From contig CALBJW010000015.1 in the NCBI GenBank assembly GCA_937893145.1, positions 1-36,238 of the forward strand: a stretch of DNA of 36,238 nucleotides, read 5' to 3'. Position 1 is the first letter of the stretch; each line of letters opens with the position of its first letter. The DNA is from an uncultured Prevotellaceae bacterium. Lineage in GTDB: Bacteria > Bacteroidota > Bacteroidia > Bacteroidales > Bacteroidaceae. Position numbers and translations under genes: made by a program. The notes beneath the pieces were generated by a model. The model saw only the letters and a list, made by a program, of their open reading frames with translations. It had not been told where the DNA came from and ran no database searches. This document shows, one piece after another, positions 23,997-32,505 of this stretch.

Positions 23997-26336
23997 ATGC
24001 AGAAAAATTTGGTAATCGTCGAGTCTCCTGCTAAGGCAAAGACATTGGAGAAGTTTCTCGGCAAGGATTATAAGGTGATGTCAAGTTATGGACACATCCG
24101 CGACTTGAAGAAGAAAGAGATGAGTGTGGACCTGGACACTTTCCTTCCACAATATGAGATTCCAAGTGACAAGGAAGAGGTGGTTCAGAACCTCAAAGCA
24201 CAAGCAAGCAAGGCAGAAACCGTGTGGCTCGCATCCGATGAGGACCGCGAGGGAGAAGCAATCTCTTGGCACTTGAGTCAGGTGTTGGGATTGGATCCTA
24301 AGGCGGCAAAACGAATCGTGTTCCACGAAATCACTAAGACTGCAATCCTTGCAGCAATCGAAAAGCCTCGTACAATCGATATGGGTTTGGTAAATGCCCA
24401 GCAGGCTCGTCGTGTTCTCGACCGCATCGTAGGTTTCAAACTCTCACCAGTACTCTGGAAGAAGTTGAAGCCAAGTCTTTCTGCAGGTCGTGTGCAGTCG
24501 GTTGCTGTTCGTCTCATCGTAGAGCGTGAGCGTGAAATCGAAAACTTCAAGAGCGAATCATCTTTCAAGGTTAGTGCCGTGTTCACTGTGAAAGATGCTG
24601 ATGGCAACCCAATCGCTCTCACTGCCGACCTCGACACTCGTTTCAAGACAAAGGCAGAAGCTGAGGCTTACCTTGAATCGTGCAAGGGACAGCAGTTCAG
24701 CATTACCGACATACAGACTAAGCCAGTGAAGAAGATGCCTGCACCTCCATTCACTACTTCTACACTCCAGCAGGAGGCAGCACGCAAACTCGGCTTCACC
24801 GTTTCGCAGACCATGATGGTTGCACAGCGTCTCTATGAATCGGGACGCATCACTTATATGCGAACTGACTCCGTGAACCTCTCTTCACTCTGCGTAAACA
24901 CTACTAAGGATGAAATCGTAAGCACACTCGGTGAGAAGTACAGTCATCCTCGCCAGTATCACACTAATGCTAAGGGTGCGCAGGAGGCTCACGAGGCAAT
25001 CCGCCCAACATACATCAGCGAGCGCGAGATAGAAGGTACAGCTCAGGAGAAGCGTCTTTACGACCTCATCTGGAAGCGTACCGTAGCATGTCAGATGGCT
25101 GATGCAGAGGCAGAGAAGACCACAATCACTATTACTGGTAATAAAGACAACCACTGTTTTACAGCTACAGGTGAGGTGATCACTTTCGATGGTTTCTTGC
25201 ATGTTTACCGTGAATCATACGATGATGAGGCAATGCAGGAAGAGGAAGATGGTGTATTGCCACCAGTGAAACTTGGTGAGAAGCTCGGTGTGAAGGAGAT
25301 TTCTGCTGTTCAGCGTTTCACTCTCCACCCACTTCGTTACACAGAAGCATCACTCGTAAAGAAACTTGAAGAACTCGGTATCGGTCGTCCATCTACCTAC
25401 GCTCCAACAATCTCGACTATTCAGCAGCGTGAATATGTAGAGAAGGGTGACAAGAAGGGTGAGTCGGTTAAGTACTCTGTTCTCAAACTTACTGGTGACA
25501 AGATTAAGGCTTCGGAGAAGTCGGAAGTGCTTGGAAACGAAAAGGGCAAGCTCCTTCCAACAGATATAGGTACAGTTGTTAATGACTTCCTCCTCAAGTA
25601 TTTCCCATCAATCCTCGACTATAACTTCACTGCTACAGTAGAGAAGGAATTCGATGAGATTGCTGATGGTAAGGAGAACTGGAAGTCGATGATTCAATCG
25701 TTCTACAACGACTTCGAACCTCAGATTGACTCTACAATGAACGAGAAGTCGGAGTACAAGGTTGGTGAACGTGTACTTGGTACAGACCCTGTTAGTGGAA
25801 AGCCTGTTAGTGTGAAGATTGGTCGTTTTGGTCCTGTTGTGCAGATTGGTTCTGCTTCGGATGAGGAGAAACCTCGTTTTGCACAGCTTAAAAAGGAACA
25901 GAGTCTTCAGACTCTTACACTCGAAGAAGCACTTGAACTCTTCAAGCTCCCTCGCACACTTGGTGAGTATGATGGTGCAACCATCGTGATTGGTACAGGC
26001 CGCTTCGGACCATACATCCAGCATGCAAAGAAGTACGTTACAATCCCTAAGGAGATAGACCCAATGCTCATCACTTTCGAGCAGAGCGTTGAACTCATCG
26101 AGGAAAAGCGTAAGGCTGAGGCTGCAAGCCATCTCAAGACATTTGAGGAAGATGCAGAACTTGAAGTGATGAGTGGTCGTTTCGGTCCATACCTCAAGTA
26201 CAAGGGTTCAAACTTCAAGTTGCCAAAGCTTAAGGACAAGGAACCTACCGACCTCACATACGCTGAATGTATGGATATTATTAACGGTCAGGGTGAAGCA
26301 GCACCTAAGAAGACTTACAGAAGAGCAAAGAAATAG
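23997..26336 (+). CDS. topA: DNA topoisomerase I TopA (without zinc fingers)
   Basis: Type IA topoisomerase relaxes negative supercoils. The 779-residue protein has the TOPRIM domain with E9 (VIVESPAKAKT) and DEDREGE (81-87), the LSAGRVQSVA motif (161-170) and the catalytic tyrosine Y287 in RITYMRTDSVNLS. The C-terminal part has no CxxC pairs, so the E. coli-type zinc ribbons are absent. Instead there are three GRFGP-containing repeats near residues 609, 668 and 727, with a period of about 59 residues, as in the Toprim_Crpt C-terminal repeat. The tail is Lys/Arg rich. aroK follows after 24 bases and may be co-transcribed. Confidence 0.97.
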   Translation: MQKNLVIVESPAKAKTLEKFLGKDYKVMSSYGHIRDLKKKEMSVDLDTFLPQYEIPSDKEEVVQNLKAQASKAETVWLASDEDREGEAISWHLSQVLGLDPKAAKRIVFHEITKTAILAAIEKPRTIDMGLVNAQQARRVLDRIVGFKLSPVLWKKLKPSLSAGRVQSVAVRLIVEREREIENFKSESSFKVSAVFTVKDADGNPIALTADLDTRFKTKAEAEAYLESCKGQQFSITDIQTKPVKKMPAPPFTTSTLQQEAARKLGFTVSQTMMVAQRLYESGRITYMRTDSVNLSSLCVNTTKDEIVSTLGEKYSHPRQYHTNAKGAQEAHEAIRPTYISEREIEGTAQEKRLYDLIWKRTVACQMADAEAEKTTITITGNKDNHCFTATGEVITFDGFLHVYRESYDDEAMQEEEDGVLPPVKLGEKLGVKEISAVQRFTLHPLRYTEASLVKKLEELGIGRPSTYAPTISTIQQREYVEKGDKKGESVKYSVLKLTGDKIKASEKSEVLGNEKGKLLPTDIGTVVNDFLLKYFPSILDYNFTATVEKEFDEIADGKENWKSMIQSFYNDFEPQIDSTMNEKSEYKVGERVLGTDPVSGKPVSVKIGRFGPVVQIGSASDEEKPRFAQLKKEQSLQTLTLEEALELFKLPRTLGEYDGATIVIGTGRFGPYIQHAKKYVTIPKEIDPMLITFEQSVELIEEKRKAEAASHLKTFEEDAELEVMSGRFGPYLKYKGSNFKLPKLKDKEPTDLTYAECMDIINGQGEAAPKKTYRRAKK

Positions 26337-26360
26337 TAATAAGCAGAAAAACTACTTATT

Positions 26361-26891
26361 ATGAAAAGAATATTTTTGATAGGATACATGGGAGCGGGCA
26401 AGACCACTATAGGTAAAGCACTTGCTCGCACCATGAAACTCGACTTCTACGACCTTGATTGGTACATTGAGGACCGATTCCGTAAGAAGATTCCCGAGAT
26501 TTTCGCAGAGAAAGGCGAAGAAGGTTTCCGCGAGATGGAGCGCAACATGTTGCGTGAAGTGGGTGAGTTTGAGGATGTAGTAATATCCTGTGGAGGTGGA
26601 ACACCATGTTTCTTCGATAATGTTGACTTCATGAATCAGCAGGGCGACACCGTGTTGCTCAATGCAGCACCTAATGTCCTCAAGGAGCATCTCCTTATGG
26701 GCAAGAGCCAGCGTCCGCTCATTCAGGGTAAGTCGCCCGAAGAACTTGAGCAGTTCATCCACGATTCGCTCATCACCCGTATGCCGTTCTATGTTAAGGC
26801 GAAGCATAGTCTGCACATCGATGTTATTCACACCCGCGAACAGATTCAGGGCTATGTGCAGCAAATCATAGATATTGTCAACAACAAGTAA
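26361..26891 (+). CDS. aroK: Shikimate kinase
   Basis: The enzyme phosphorylates shikimate with ATP, the fifth step towards chorismate. It has 176 residues, normal for the family. Visible features are the Walker A loop GYMGAGKTT (8-16), the shikimate-binding DLD (31-33), R57 in GFREME, the GGG (78-80) substrate loop, and the LID arginine R117 in SQRPL. It is 24 bases after topA and 51 bases before speA. AroK and AroL cannot be told apart; the symbol follows the usual name. Confidence 0.95.
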   Translation: MKRIFLIGYMGAGKTTIGKALARTMKLDFYDLDWYIEDRFRKKIPEIFAEKGEEGFREMERNMLREVGEFEDVVISCGGGTPCFFDNVDFMNQQGDTVLLNAAPNVLKEHLLMGKSQRPLIQGKSPEELEQFIHDSLITRMPFYVKAKHSLHIDVIHTREQIQGYVQQIIDIVNNK

Positions 26892-26942
26892 TCTTTACTA
26901 ATCTTAAAACAATTCAAAAACTAAAAATCTCTGAACAAGTAA

Positions 26943-28835
26943 ATGAGAAAGTGGCGTATTGAAGACTCTGAGGAGTTGTACAACATCAAGGGATGGGGTG
27001 TCAACTACTTTGGCATCAATGAGAAGGGTAATGTGTATGTTAGTCCTAAGAAGAACGGCACACACATTGATTTGAAGGAAGTGGTTGATTTCCTTTCTAC
27101 CCGTCATGTGTCAGCACCGGTACTGTTGCGTTTCCCTGATATTCTTGACAATCGTATTGAGAAGACAGACGAATGTTTCCGCAAGGCAAAGAAGGAATAT
27201 GCCTACAATGCTGAGCACTTCATCATCTATCCTATCAAGGTGAATCAGATGCGTCCTGTTGTTGAGGAGATTATCAGTCACGGAAAGCGTTACAACCTCG
27301 GACTTGAAGCAGGTTCAAAGCCTGAACTCCATGCTGTGCTTGCAACAAACATGGATAGCGATAGTCTCATCATCTGTAATGGACACAAGGACCAGAGCTT
27401 CATCGAACTTGCCCTCCTTGCGCAGAAGATGGGAAAGCGTGTGTTCCTCGTTGTTGAGAAGATGCCTGAGATGAAGATTATTGCAGAGACAGCAGAGAAA
27501 CTCGGAGTGCGCCCAAATCTCGGTATCCGTATCAAACTTGCAAGTAGTGGTGCGGGCAAATGGCAGGAGAGCGGAGGCGATGCTTCAAAGTTCGGACTCA
27601 ACAGTTCGGAGCTTCTCCTTGCACTCAATATGCTCGACGAGATGGGAATGCGCGATTGCTTGAAACTCATCCACTTCCACATTGGTAGCCAGATTACAAA
27701 GATTCGCCGCATCAGTACGGCTCTTCGCGAGGCAGCACAGTTCTATGTGCAGCTCCACCAGATGGGCTTCCCAATTGAGTTTGTCGATTGTGGTGGCGGT
27801 CTTGGTGTTGACTACGATGGTACTCGTTCCAGCAATCGTGAGAGTTCCGTGAACTATAGCATCCAGGAGTATGTGAACGACTGTGTTTGGACACTCGTAG
27901 ATGCTGCAAACCAGAATAATATCCCACATCCAAATATCATTACAGAGGGTGGTCGTTCACTCGCTGCCCATCACTCCGTACTCATTCTCGATGTGATGGA
28001 GAGCGTGTCTGCTCCACAGATGCCAGAGGACTTCCAGCCTACTGCTGATGACCATAAGCTTGTACATGACCTCACGGAGATTTGGGATAAGCTCTCGGCT
28101 CGTTCACTTCTTGAGGACTGGCACGATGCAGAGGATATTCGTGAGGAAGCACTCGATCTTTTCCGACATGGAATCATCGACCTCAAGACTCGTGCGCAGA
28201 TAGAGTCGCTCTATTGGGCTATCAGCCATGAGGTAGCTGAACTTGCTCACCATCAGAAGCATGTTCCAGATGAACTTCGCAAACTCGACAAGCAGATGTC
28301 AGACAAGTACTTCTGCAACTTCTCCCTCTTCCAATCAATGCCAGACTCGTGGGGTATCGACCAGCTCTTCCCAATCATGCCGATATCACGATTAGAGGAA
28401 GAACCAACTCGCAGCGCACAACTTCAGGACATCACATGCGACTCGGACGGAAAGATTACCGCTTATGTGAATGGAGGTCAGCAGACAAGTTACCTCCCAC
28501 TTCACCCTCTCAAGGCTGGTGAACACTATTACATTGGTGTGTTCCTCGTTGGTGCATATCAGGAGATTCTCGGTAATATGCACAACCTCTTTGGAGACAC
28601 GAATGCAGTTCACATTTCCGTTGGAGCAGATGGCTACACTATCGACCAGGTGATTGATGGAGAGACAGTAGCAGATGTGCTCGAATATGTTCAGTACGAC
28701 CCGAAGAAACTCGTTCGCCGACTTGAAATTTGGGTGAGCAAAGCCATTAAGGATAAAAAGATTACCGAAGCAGAAGGTAAGGAATTCATTTCAAACTACC
28801 GAGCAGGTCTTTACGGATATACATACCTTGAATAA
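26943..28835 (+). CDS. speA: Biosynthetic arginine decarboxylase
   Basis: SpeA converts arginine to agmatine, the start of polyamine synthesis by the agmatine route. The 630-residue length and fold-III PLP layout fit. The PLP lysine is K99 in YPIKVNQ; other markers are LGLEAGSKPEL, the HFHIGSQI strand, GGGLGVDYDG, and FSLFQSMPDSWGIDQLFPIMP in the C-terminal half. This ATG is the only one near the family's WRIEDSEELYNIKGWG start. The gene may be read with topA and aroK. Confidence 0.96.
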   Translation: MRKWRIEDSEELYNIKGWGVNYFGINEKGNVYVSPKKNGTHIDLKEVVDFLSTRHVSAPVLLRFPDILDNRIEKTDECFRKAKKEYAYNAEHFIIYPIKVNQMRPVVEEIISHGKRYNLGLEAGSKPELHAVLATNMDSDSLIICNGHKDQSFIELALLAQKMGKRVFLVVEKMPEMKIIAETAEKLGVRPNLGIRIKLASSGAGKWQESGGDASKFGLNSSELLLALNMLDEMGMRDCLKLIHFHIGSQITKIRRISTALREAAQFYVQLHQMGFPIEFVDCGGGLGVDYDGTRSSNRESSVNYSIQEYVNDCVWTLVDAANQNNIPHPNIITEGGRSLAAHHSVLILDVMESVSAPQMPEDFQPTADDHKLVHDLTEIWDKLSARSLLEDWHDAEDIREEALDLFRHGIIDLKTRAQIESLYWAISHEVAELAHHQKHVPDELRKLDKQMSDKYFCNFSLFQSMPDSWGIDQLFPIMPISRLEEEPTRSAQLQDITCDSDGKITAYVNGGQQTSYLPLHPLKAGEHYYIGVFLVGAYQEILGNMHNLFGDTNAVHISVGADGYTIDQVIDGETVADVLEYVQYDPKKLVRRLEIWVSKAIKDKKITEAEGKEFISNYRAGLYGYTYLE

Positions 28836-28903
28836 TACCGTAAACAAGTTTAAATGAAGGTTTTTCTTGCCCTTAATAACACATTTTATTGTACTTTTAA
28901 CAA

Positions 28904-28951
28904 AAATATAGCCGAAAAATTTTGAAATGTCATTTTTTTTCGGCTATATTT
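28904..28951. repeat. 16-bp perfect inverted repeat overlapping a promoter
   Basis: Arm AAATATAGCCGAAAAA (28904-28919) and arm TTTTTCGGCTATATTT (28936-28951) are exact inverted repeats with a 16-base spacer. The spacer holds the -33 TTTG and the right arm holds most of the -7 element of the next gene. It could be an operator, or the terminator hairpin of speA. Confidence 0.8.
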
Positions 28952-28952
28952 G
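28921..28952 (+). promoter_or_regulatory. Near-consensus promoter for the 1106-residue secreted protein
   Basis: TTTG (28921-28924), a 20-base spacer and TATATTTG (28945-28952) match the Bacteroidetes -33/-7 consensus. Transcription would start near 28958, leaving an AT-rich leader of about 95 bases before the ATG at 29053. Confidence 0.8.
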
Positions 28953-29052
28953 CATTCTAAACTTTAACTATAGTATCTTAAATATCTAAACAAACGAGAT
29001 AAACAAAACGTTTATTATACCAATTTTTTATTAACTTTAACTAAAACAAATC

Positions 29053-32000
29053 ATGAAGAGATTCTACTCTATTTTGGGTCTTTGTGCTATGTTTGCTATG
29101 CCAACATTTGCACAGGAAGAGGATGTGACTCATCTCATCACCAATCCGGGATTTGATGTTGACTTGACATTCCTCGAGGATGGTACTACAAAGGAAATTG
29201 TAGAGACCGGAAGCCTTTCATCTCGAAGCCACAAGCATGTTGCTGCCGATGGTACAATCTATGCTCGTACAAAGACTTCTGCAGAAGGCAACGGAAGCTG
29301 GAAGCGTAATGATACTCAGTACTCTTTCAACGGTTTCCTTGGTCAGATTGAAGGTTGGAAACTTGAAACAGGTTCTAACGGTGAATGGACTTATTTCGGT
29401 GCTGTACCTTATTCATTGGTTCCAGGTTCAACAACTGTTGGTATCGCTGATGATAACAACGGCAGCTGGCTCACAGTAGCTGGTAAGCCAGAAGAGGCTG
29501 ACACTGAGGACAACAAGGCTACTATGTACCTCCGTGCTGGTTGGACAAACTACGCTGCTTATTCGCAGGTTGTAAACCTCCCATGTGCTCAGTATCGTCT
29601 TGAGTACTGGATTAACAACATGAACTTTGCCAGCACAGACGCTTCAGGTCTTGAGAACCTCTGTAAGATCGTATGTCGTAAGGATGTTTTCCCAGATGAA
29701 GAAGGTGTAAATGCTGACGGTTGGACAAAGCACACTATCGAGTTCACTCCAACTTCTGAGTTCACAATCACAATGGGCTTCAAGTCAGGTAACTATGGTT
29801 CGGGTAAGAACCCAATCCTCCTTATCGATGGACTTAAGCTTTACAAGATTGGTGAAGCTGATGCAGAAGAACTCATTCGTGCAGACATCTATGATCTCAT
29901 CGAGCAGATTCGTGAAATCGAAGGCGACCAGTTGGCAGACTTCTCAGGTATCATCGAAGATATCGAGGACCAGCTCAACAAGTTTGAGGACGATGCTTAC
30001 GAAGACGTTGAGACTATGACAGCAACTTACAAGGCTCTTCAGGCTTACCTCGTAAAGGTTACAGAGTGTGCTGCTAACGTAGAGGCACTTGCAAACGCTA
30101 TCGAGGCTGCTACTCCAATCCTTGAGCTCGGTTACCCAGGTGAGGATGCATTGAGCGCTGCTATCGAGGCTGCTACTGCAGTTCTTGGTGACGAAGGTTC
30201 AGTTGATGCAGTTGCAGATCAGATTGCTGCTCTCGACAAGGCTGTTAAGGAATACTACATGAGCCAGGAGGCTTCTGAGGACACCCCAGCAGACTTCTCA
30301 TTCATCATCAGCCAGCCTAAGTTCGGTTATATCGCTGAGGACGGTACTCCTACAGGCGACCAGGGTACTTGGTACATTGGTCAGGACGGTGGCGACCAGC
30401 GTCTCCACACAGGTCTTACTGACAATGAGGGTAACCCAATGACAGCTTGGAACGCATGGCGTAACAACCTCACATCTTCTGCTGCTTCAGTTTCTATCAG
30501 CCAGGACATCGAAGGTCTTCCAAATGGTAAATATACTGTAACAGCTGATATGTGTACTCAGGACGGTTGTATCACTGACCAGCACGTATTTGCTAATGGT
30601 TCTGCTTCTTCTGCACAGTCTCCAGTTATGACTGTTACAGGTTGGAACCCATACGTATGGGAAACTCTTACTACAGCTACAGTTATCGTAGTTGATGGCA
30701 AGCTCACTATCGGTGCTATCGGTCACGGTCCTGCTGAGGCTGGTGATGTTCCATCTAACCACGGTGGTTCAGACACAGATGCTCGTATGGGTTGGTTCTG
30801 TGTTTCTAACTTCAAGCTCAACTACCTTGGTGAGGCTACAGCTGAAGAATATGCTGCTGCTGTTGCTGCTAAGATTGAGGCTGCTAAGGCTTATGCAGAA
30901 GGCATGCACTTCGCTGCTGATAAGGCTGCTCTCGTTGAAGCTGCTAACTCTGCTTCTTCAGTTGAGGATCTCGCTGCTCTCAACGCTGCTCTTGCTGATG
31001 CTGAGGCTTCAGAGACTGAATATGTAAACATCCTCGCTGGTTCTTACAAGGATCTTAAGGATCGCATTGCTGATGAGGTAGAAGGTGTATCTTACACAGC
31101 TGATGCTAAGGCTATCGCTCAGATGGTTATCGACCACATGGATAATTACATCGCTTCTGCTGCTGCTACATACAAGGATACTCCTGCTATGACAGAAATC
31201 CAGCGTCTCTATCGCGATACAGTTCTTCCTACACTCGTTAAGGCTCAGGGCATGGAAATTTCTGATGCTACTGGTAAGGCTGCTCTCAACAACACAATCG
31301 TTGATGTTGTTGCAGGTCTCAAGACTTACACTAACGATCAGCTCGTTCTCAACGACTACGTTGCTCAGCTCAACGAAGCTATGAATATCGCAACAATCGC
31401 TGACATCGACTACAGCGATGGTTCAGATGTTACTGCTTACATGTCAGACCCTGCTATCACTTCTGCTTCTCCTGCTGGTTGGACAATCAACAAGGTTGTA
31501 GGTGATGGTTCAGGTGCTAAGAGCGGTCAGGCTAAGAATGGTGATTCTGGTGACTTCTACATCGACACTTACGATGCAACAGCTGGTAATGTTCGTGCTT
31601 CTATGTACCAGGTAATCAATGTTCCTAACGGTACTTATAAGTTCTCTGCAGACATGCGTAACTCAGGTGGTGGTTACTACCTCTTCGCTTCTACTGCTGC
31701 TCCTACTACAGACGAAGAAGGCAACAAGATTCTTGATGCTTCTGCAACTAACGTTCTCGCTCTCGCTGAGGCTCCTATCACTCCATCTAAGTATCTCCCA
31801 GATTCAGATGAAGATGTAGTTAAGGCTGACACTCACGGACAGTACTGGATTGAAGCTGCTGATATCCTCATGAACCTCTACGGTGTAGCAGGTGCTGATA
31901 AGGAAAACCTCGTTTCGGTTTACGAAATCGTTCTTGATAAGATTGGTACTGGTGAAACAACTTGTCCAGAAGGCGTTGATCCTACAGTTTGGGATATCTT

Positions 32001-32373
32001 CTCTGCAAACGGTGGTAACGGTCGTGGTTGGTTCAACAACTCACTCGAAATCACAGTTACAGACCACACTCTCTGTCTTGGTGTAACTAACGACGCTGTA
32101 TTCACAGCAGGTCTTAAGGACAACAAGGGCAACGAGACAGTTCCATTCACTGGTTCTTGGTTCTCTGCTAACGACTTCAAGCTCGAAATGGTTAAGGCTG
32201 GTGACAACACTGGTTGGAACCCTGCTACTGCTATCGAGTCTGTTGACTTCGTTCCAGCTGCTAAGGTTGCTTCTGTTTACACTCTCTCAGGTGCTCGCAT
32301 CAACGGCACTAAGAAGGGTCTTAACATCGTTAAGTACGCTGACGGTACTGTAAGCAAGATTTTCGTTAAGTAA
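29053..32373 (+). CDS. Large secreted modular protein with three beta-rich modules and a C-terminal sorting-like tail
   Basis: The 1106-residue protein has a signal peptide (1-20, ending TFAQ). Three related beta-rich modules lie at about 25-266, 413-592 and 795-1048. Each has a [YS]Q-x-[VI] strand, then LP or VPNG-x-Y (YSQVVNLP, ISQDIEGLPNGKY, MYQVINVPNGTY) and ends in an F/L-K-L strand, like galactose-binding-type carbohydrate-binding folds. Helical, Ala/Glu-rich spacers (about 268-405 and 595-790) separate them; both follow a GEA-x-AEE linker. The tail (1075-1106: VYTLSGARING, GLNIVKYADG, SKIFVK) matches the protein at 18284-19888. No catalytic site was seen. GCT, GTT and CTC codons dominate, especially in the second half, which together with the promoter suggests very high expression. 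A surface adhesin or glycan-binding role is only an inference. Confidence 0.8.
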   Translation: MKRFYSILGLCAMFAMPTFAQEEDVTHLITNPGFDVDLTFLEDGTTKEIVETGSLSSRSHKHVAADGTIYARTKTSAEGNGSWKRNDTQYSFNGFLGQIEGWKLETGSNGEWTYFGAVPYSLVPGSTTVGIADDNNGSWLTVAGKPEEADTEDNKATMYLRAGWTNYAAYSQVVNLPCAQYRLEYWINNMNFASTDASGLENLCKIVCRKDVFPDEEGVNADGWTKHTIEFTPTSEFTITMGFKSGNYGSGKNPILLIDGLKLYKIGEADAEELIRADIYDLIEQIREIEGDQLADFSGIIEDIEDQLNKFEDDAYEDVETMTATYKALQAYLVKVTECAANVEALANAIEAATPILELGYPGEDALSAAIEAATAVLGDEGSVDAVADQIAALDKAVKEYYMSQEASEDTPADFSFIISQPKFGYIAEDGTPTGDQGTWYIGQDGGDQRLHTGLTDNEGNPMTAWNAWRNNLTSSAASVSISQDIEGLPNGKYTVTADMCTQDGCITDQHVFANGSASSAQSPVMTVTGWNPYVWETLTTATVIVVDGKLTIGAIGHGPAEAGDVPSNHGGSDTDARMGWFCVSNFKLNYLGEATAEEYAAAVAAKIEAAKAYAEGMHFAADKAALVEAANSASSVEDLAALNAALADAEASETEYVNILAGSYKDLKDRIADEVEGVSYTADAKAIAQMVIDHMDNYIASAAATYKDTPAMTEIQRLYRDTVLPTLVKAQGMEISDATGKAALNNTIVDVVAGLKTYTNDQLVLNDYVAQLNEAMNIATIADIDYSDGSDVTAYMSDPAITSASPAGWTINKVVGDGSGAKSGQAKNGDSGDFYIDTYDATAGNVRASMYQVINVPNGTYKFSADMRNSGGGYYLFASTAAPTTDEEGNKILDASATNVLALAEAPITPSKYLPDSDEDVVKADTHGQYWIEAADILMNLYGVAGADKENLVSVYEIVLDKIGTGETTCPEGVDPTVWDIFSANGGNGRGWFNNSLEITVTDHTLCLGVTNDAVFTAGLKDNKGNETVPFTGSWFSANDFKLEMVKAGDNTGWNPATAIESVDFVPAAKVASVYTLSGARINGTKKGLNIVKYADGTVSKIFVK

Positions 32374-32422
32374 TTGTTGCGCAGTCATTCGTTAAATAAT
32401 AACAAATACTAAATATTGCATT

Positions 32423-32459
32423 GAAGGCATCGGTTTTTCCGATGCCTTCTTTGTTGTTT
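32423..32459 (+). terminator. Terminator of the secreted modular protein
   Basis: GAAGGCATCGG (32423-32433) and CCGATGCCTTC (32439-32449) form a perfect 11-bp stem with a T5 loop, followed by a T-rich tract. Confidence 0.92.
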
Positions 32460-32480
32460 AAATATAAAGATGTAATTTTG
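32450..32480 (+). promoter_or_regulatory. Consensus promoter of the flippase gene, abutting a terminator
   Basis: TTTG (32450-32453), a 19-base spacer and TAATTTTG (32473-32480) match the consensus. The -33 box lies in the T tract of the preceding terminator. Transcription would begin near 32486, which supports the ATG at 32506 over the TTG at 32500. Confidence 0.75.
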
Positions 32481-32505
32481 TAGCCAAAATGATAAAGTAT
32501 TGAAA

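Noticed and set aside
28904..28951. Invertible promoter (phase-variation switch) at the 16-bp inverted repeats
   Set aside because: The spacer is only 16 bases, far shorter than known Bacteroides invertible promoters, the -7 box lies in the arm and would not move, and no invertase gene is in the window.
30692..31027. Leu-rich plus-strand open frame inside the large secreted protein gene
   Set aside because: It is a frame shadow of the GCT-rich codons of the real gene, which give runs of Leu codons in the +1 frame.
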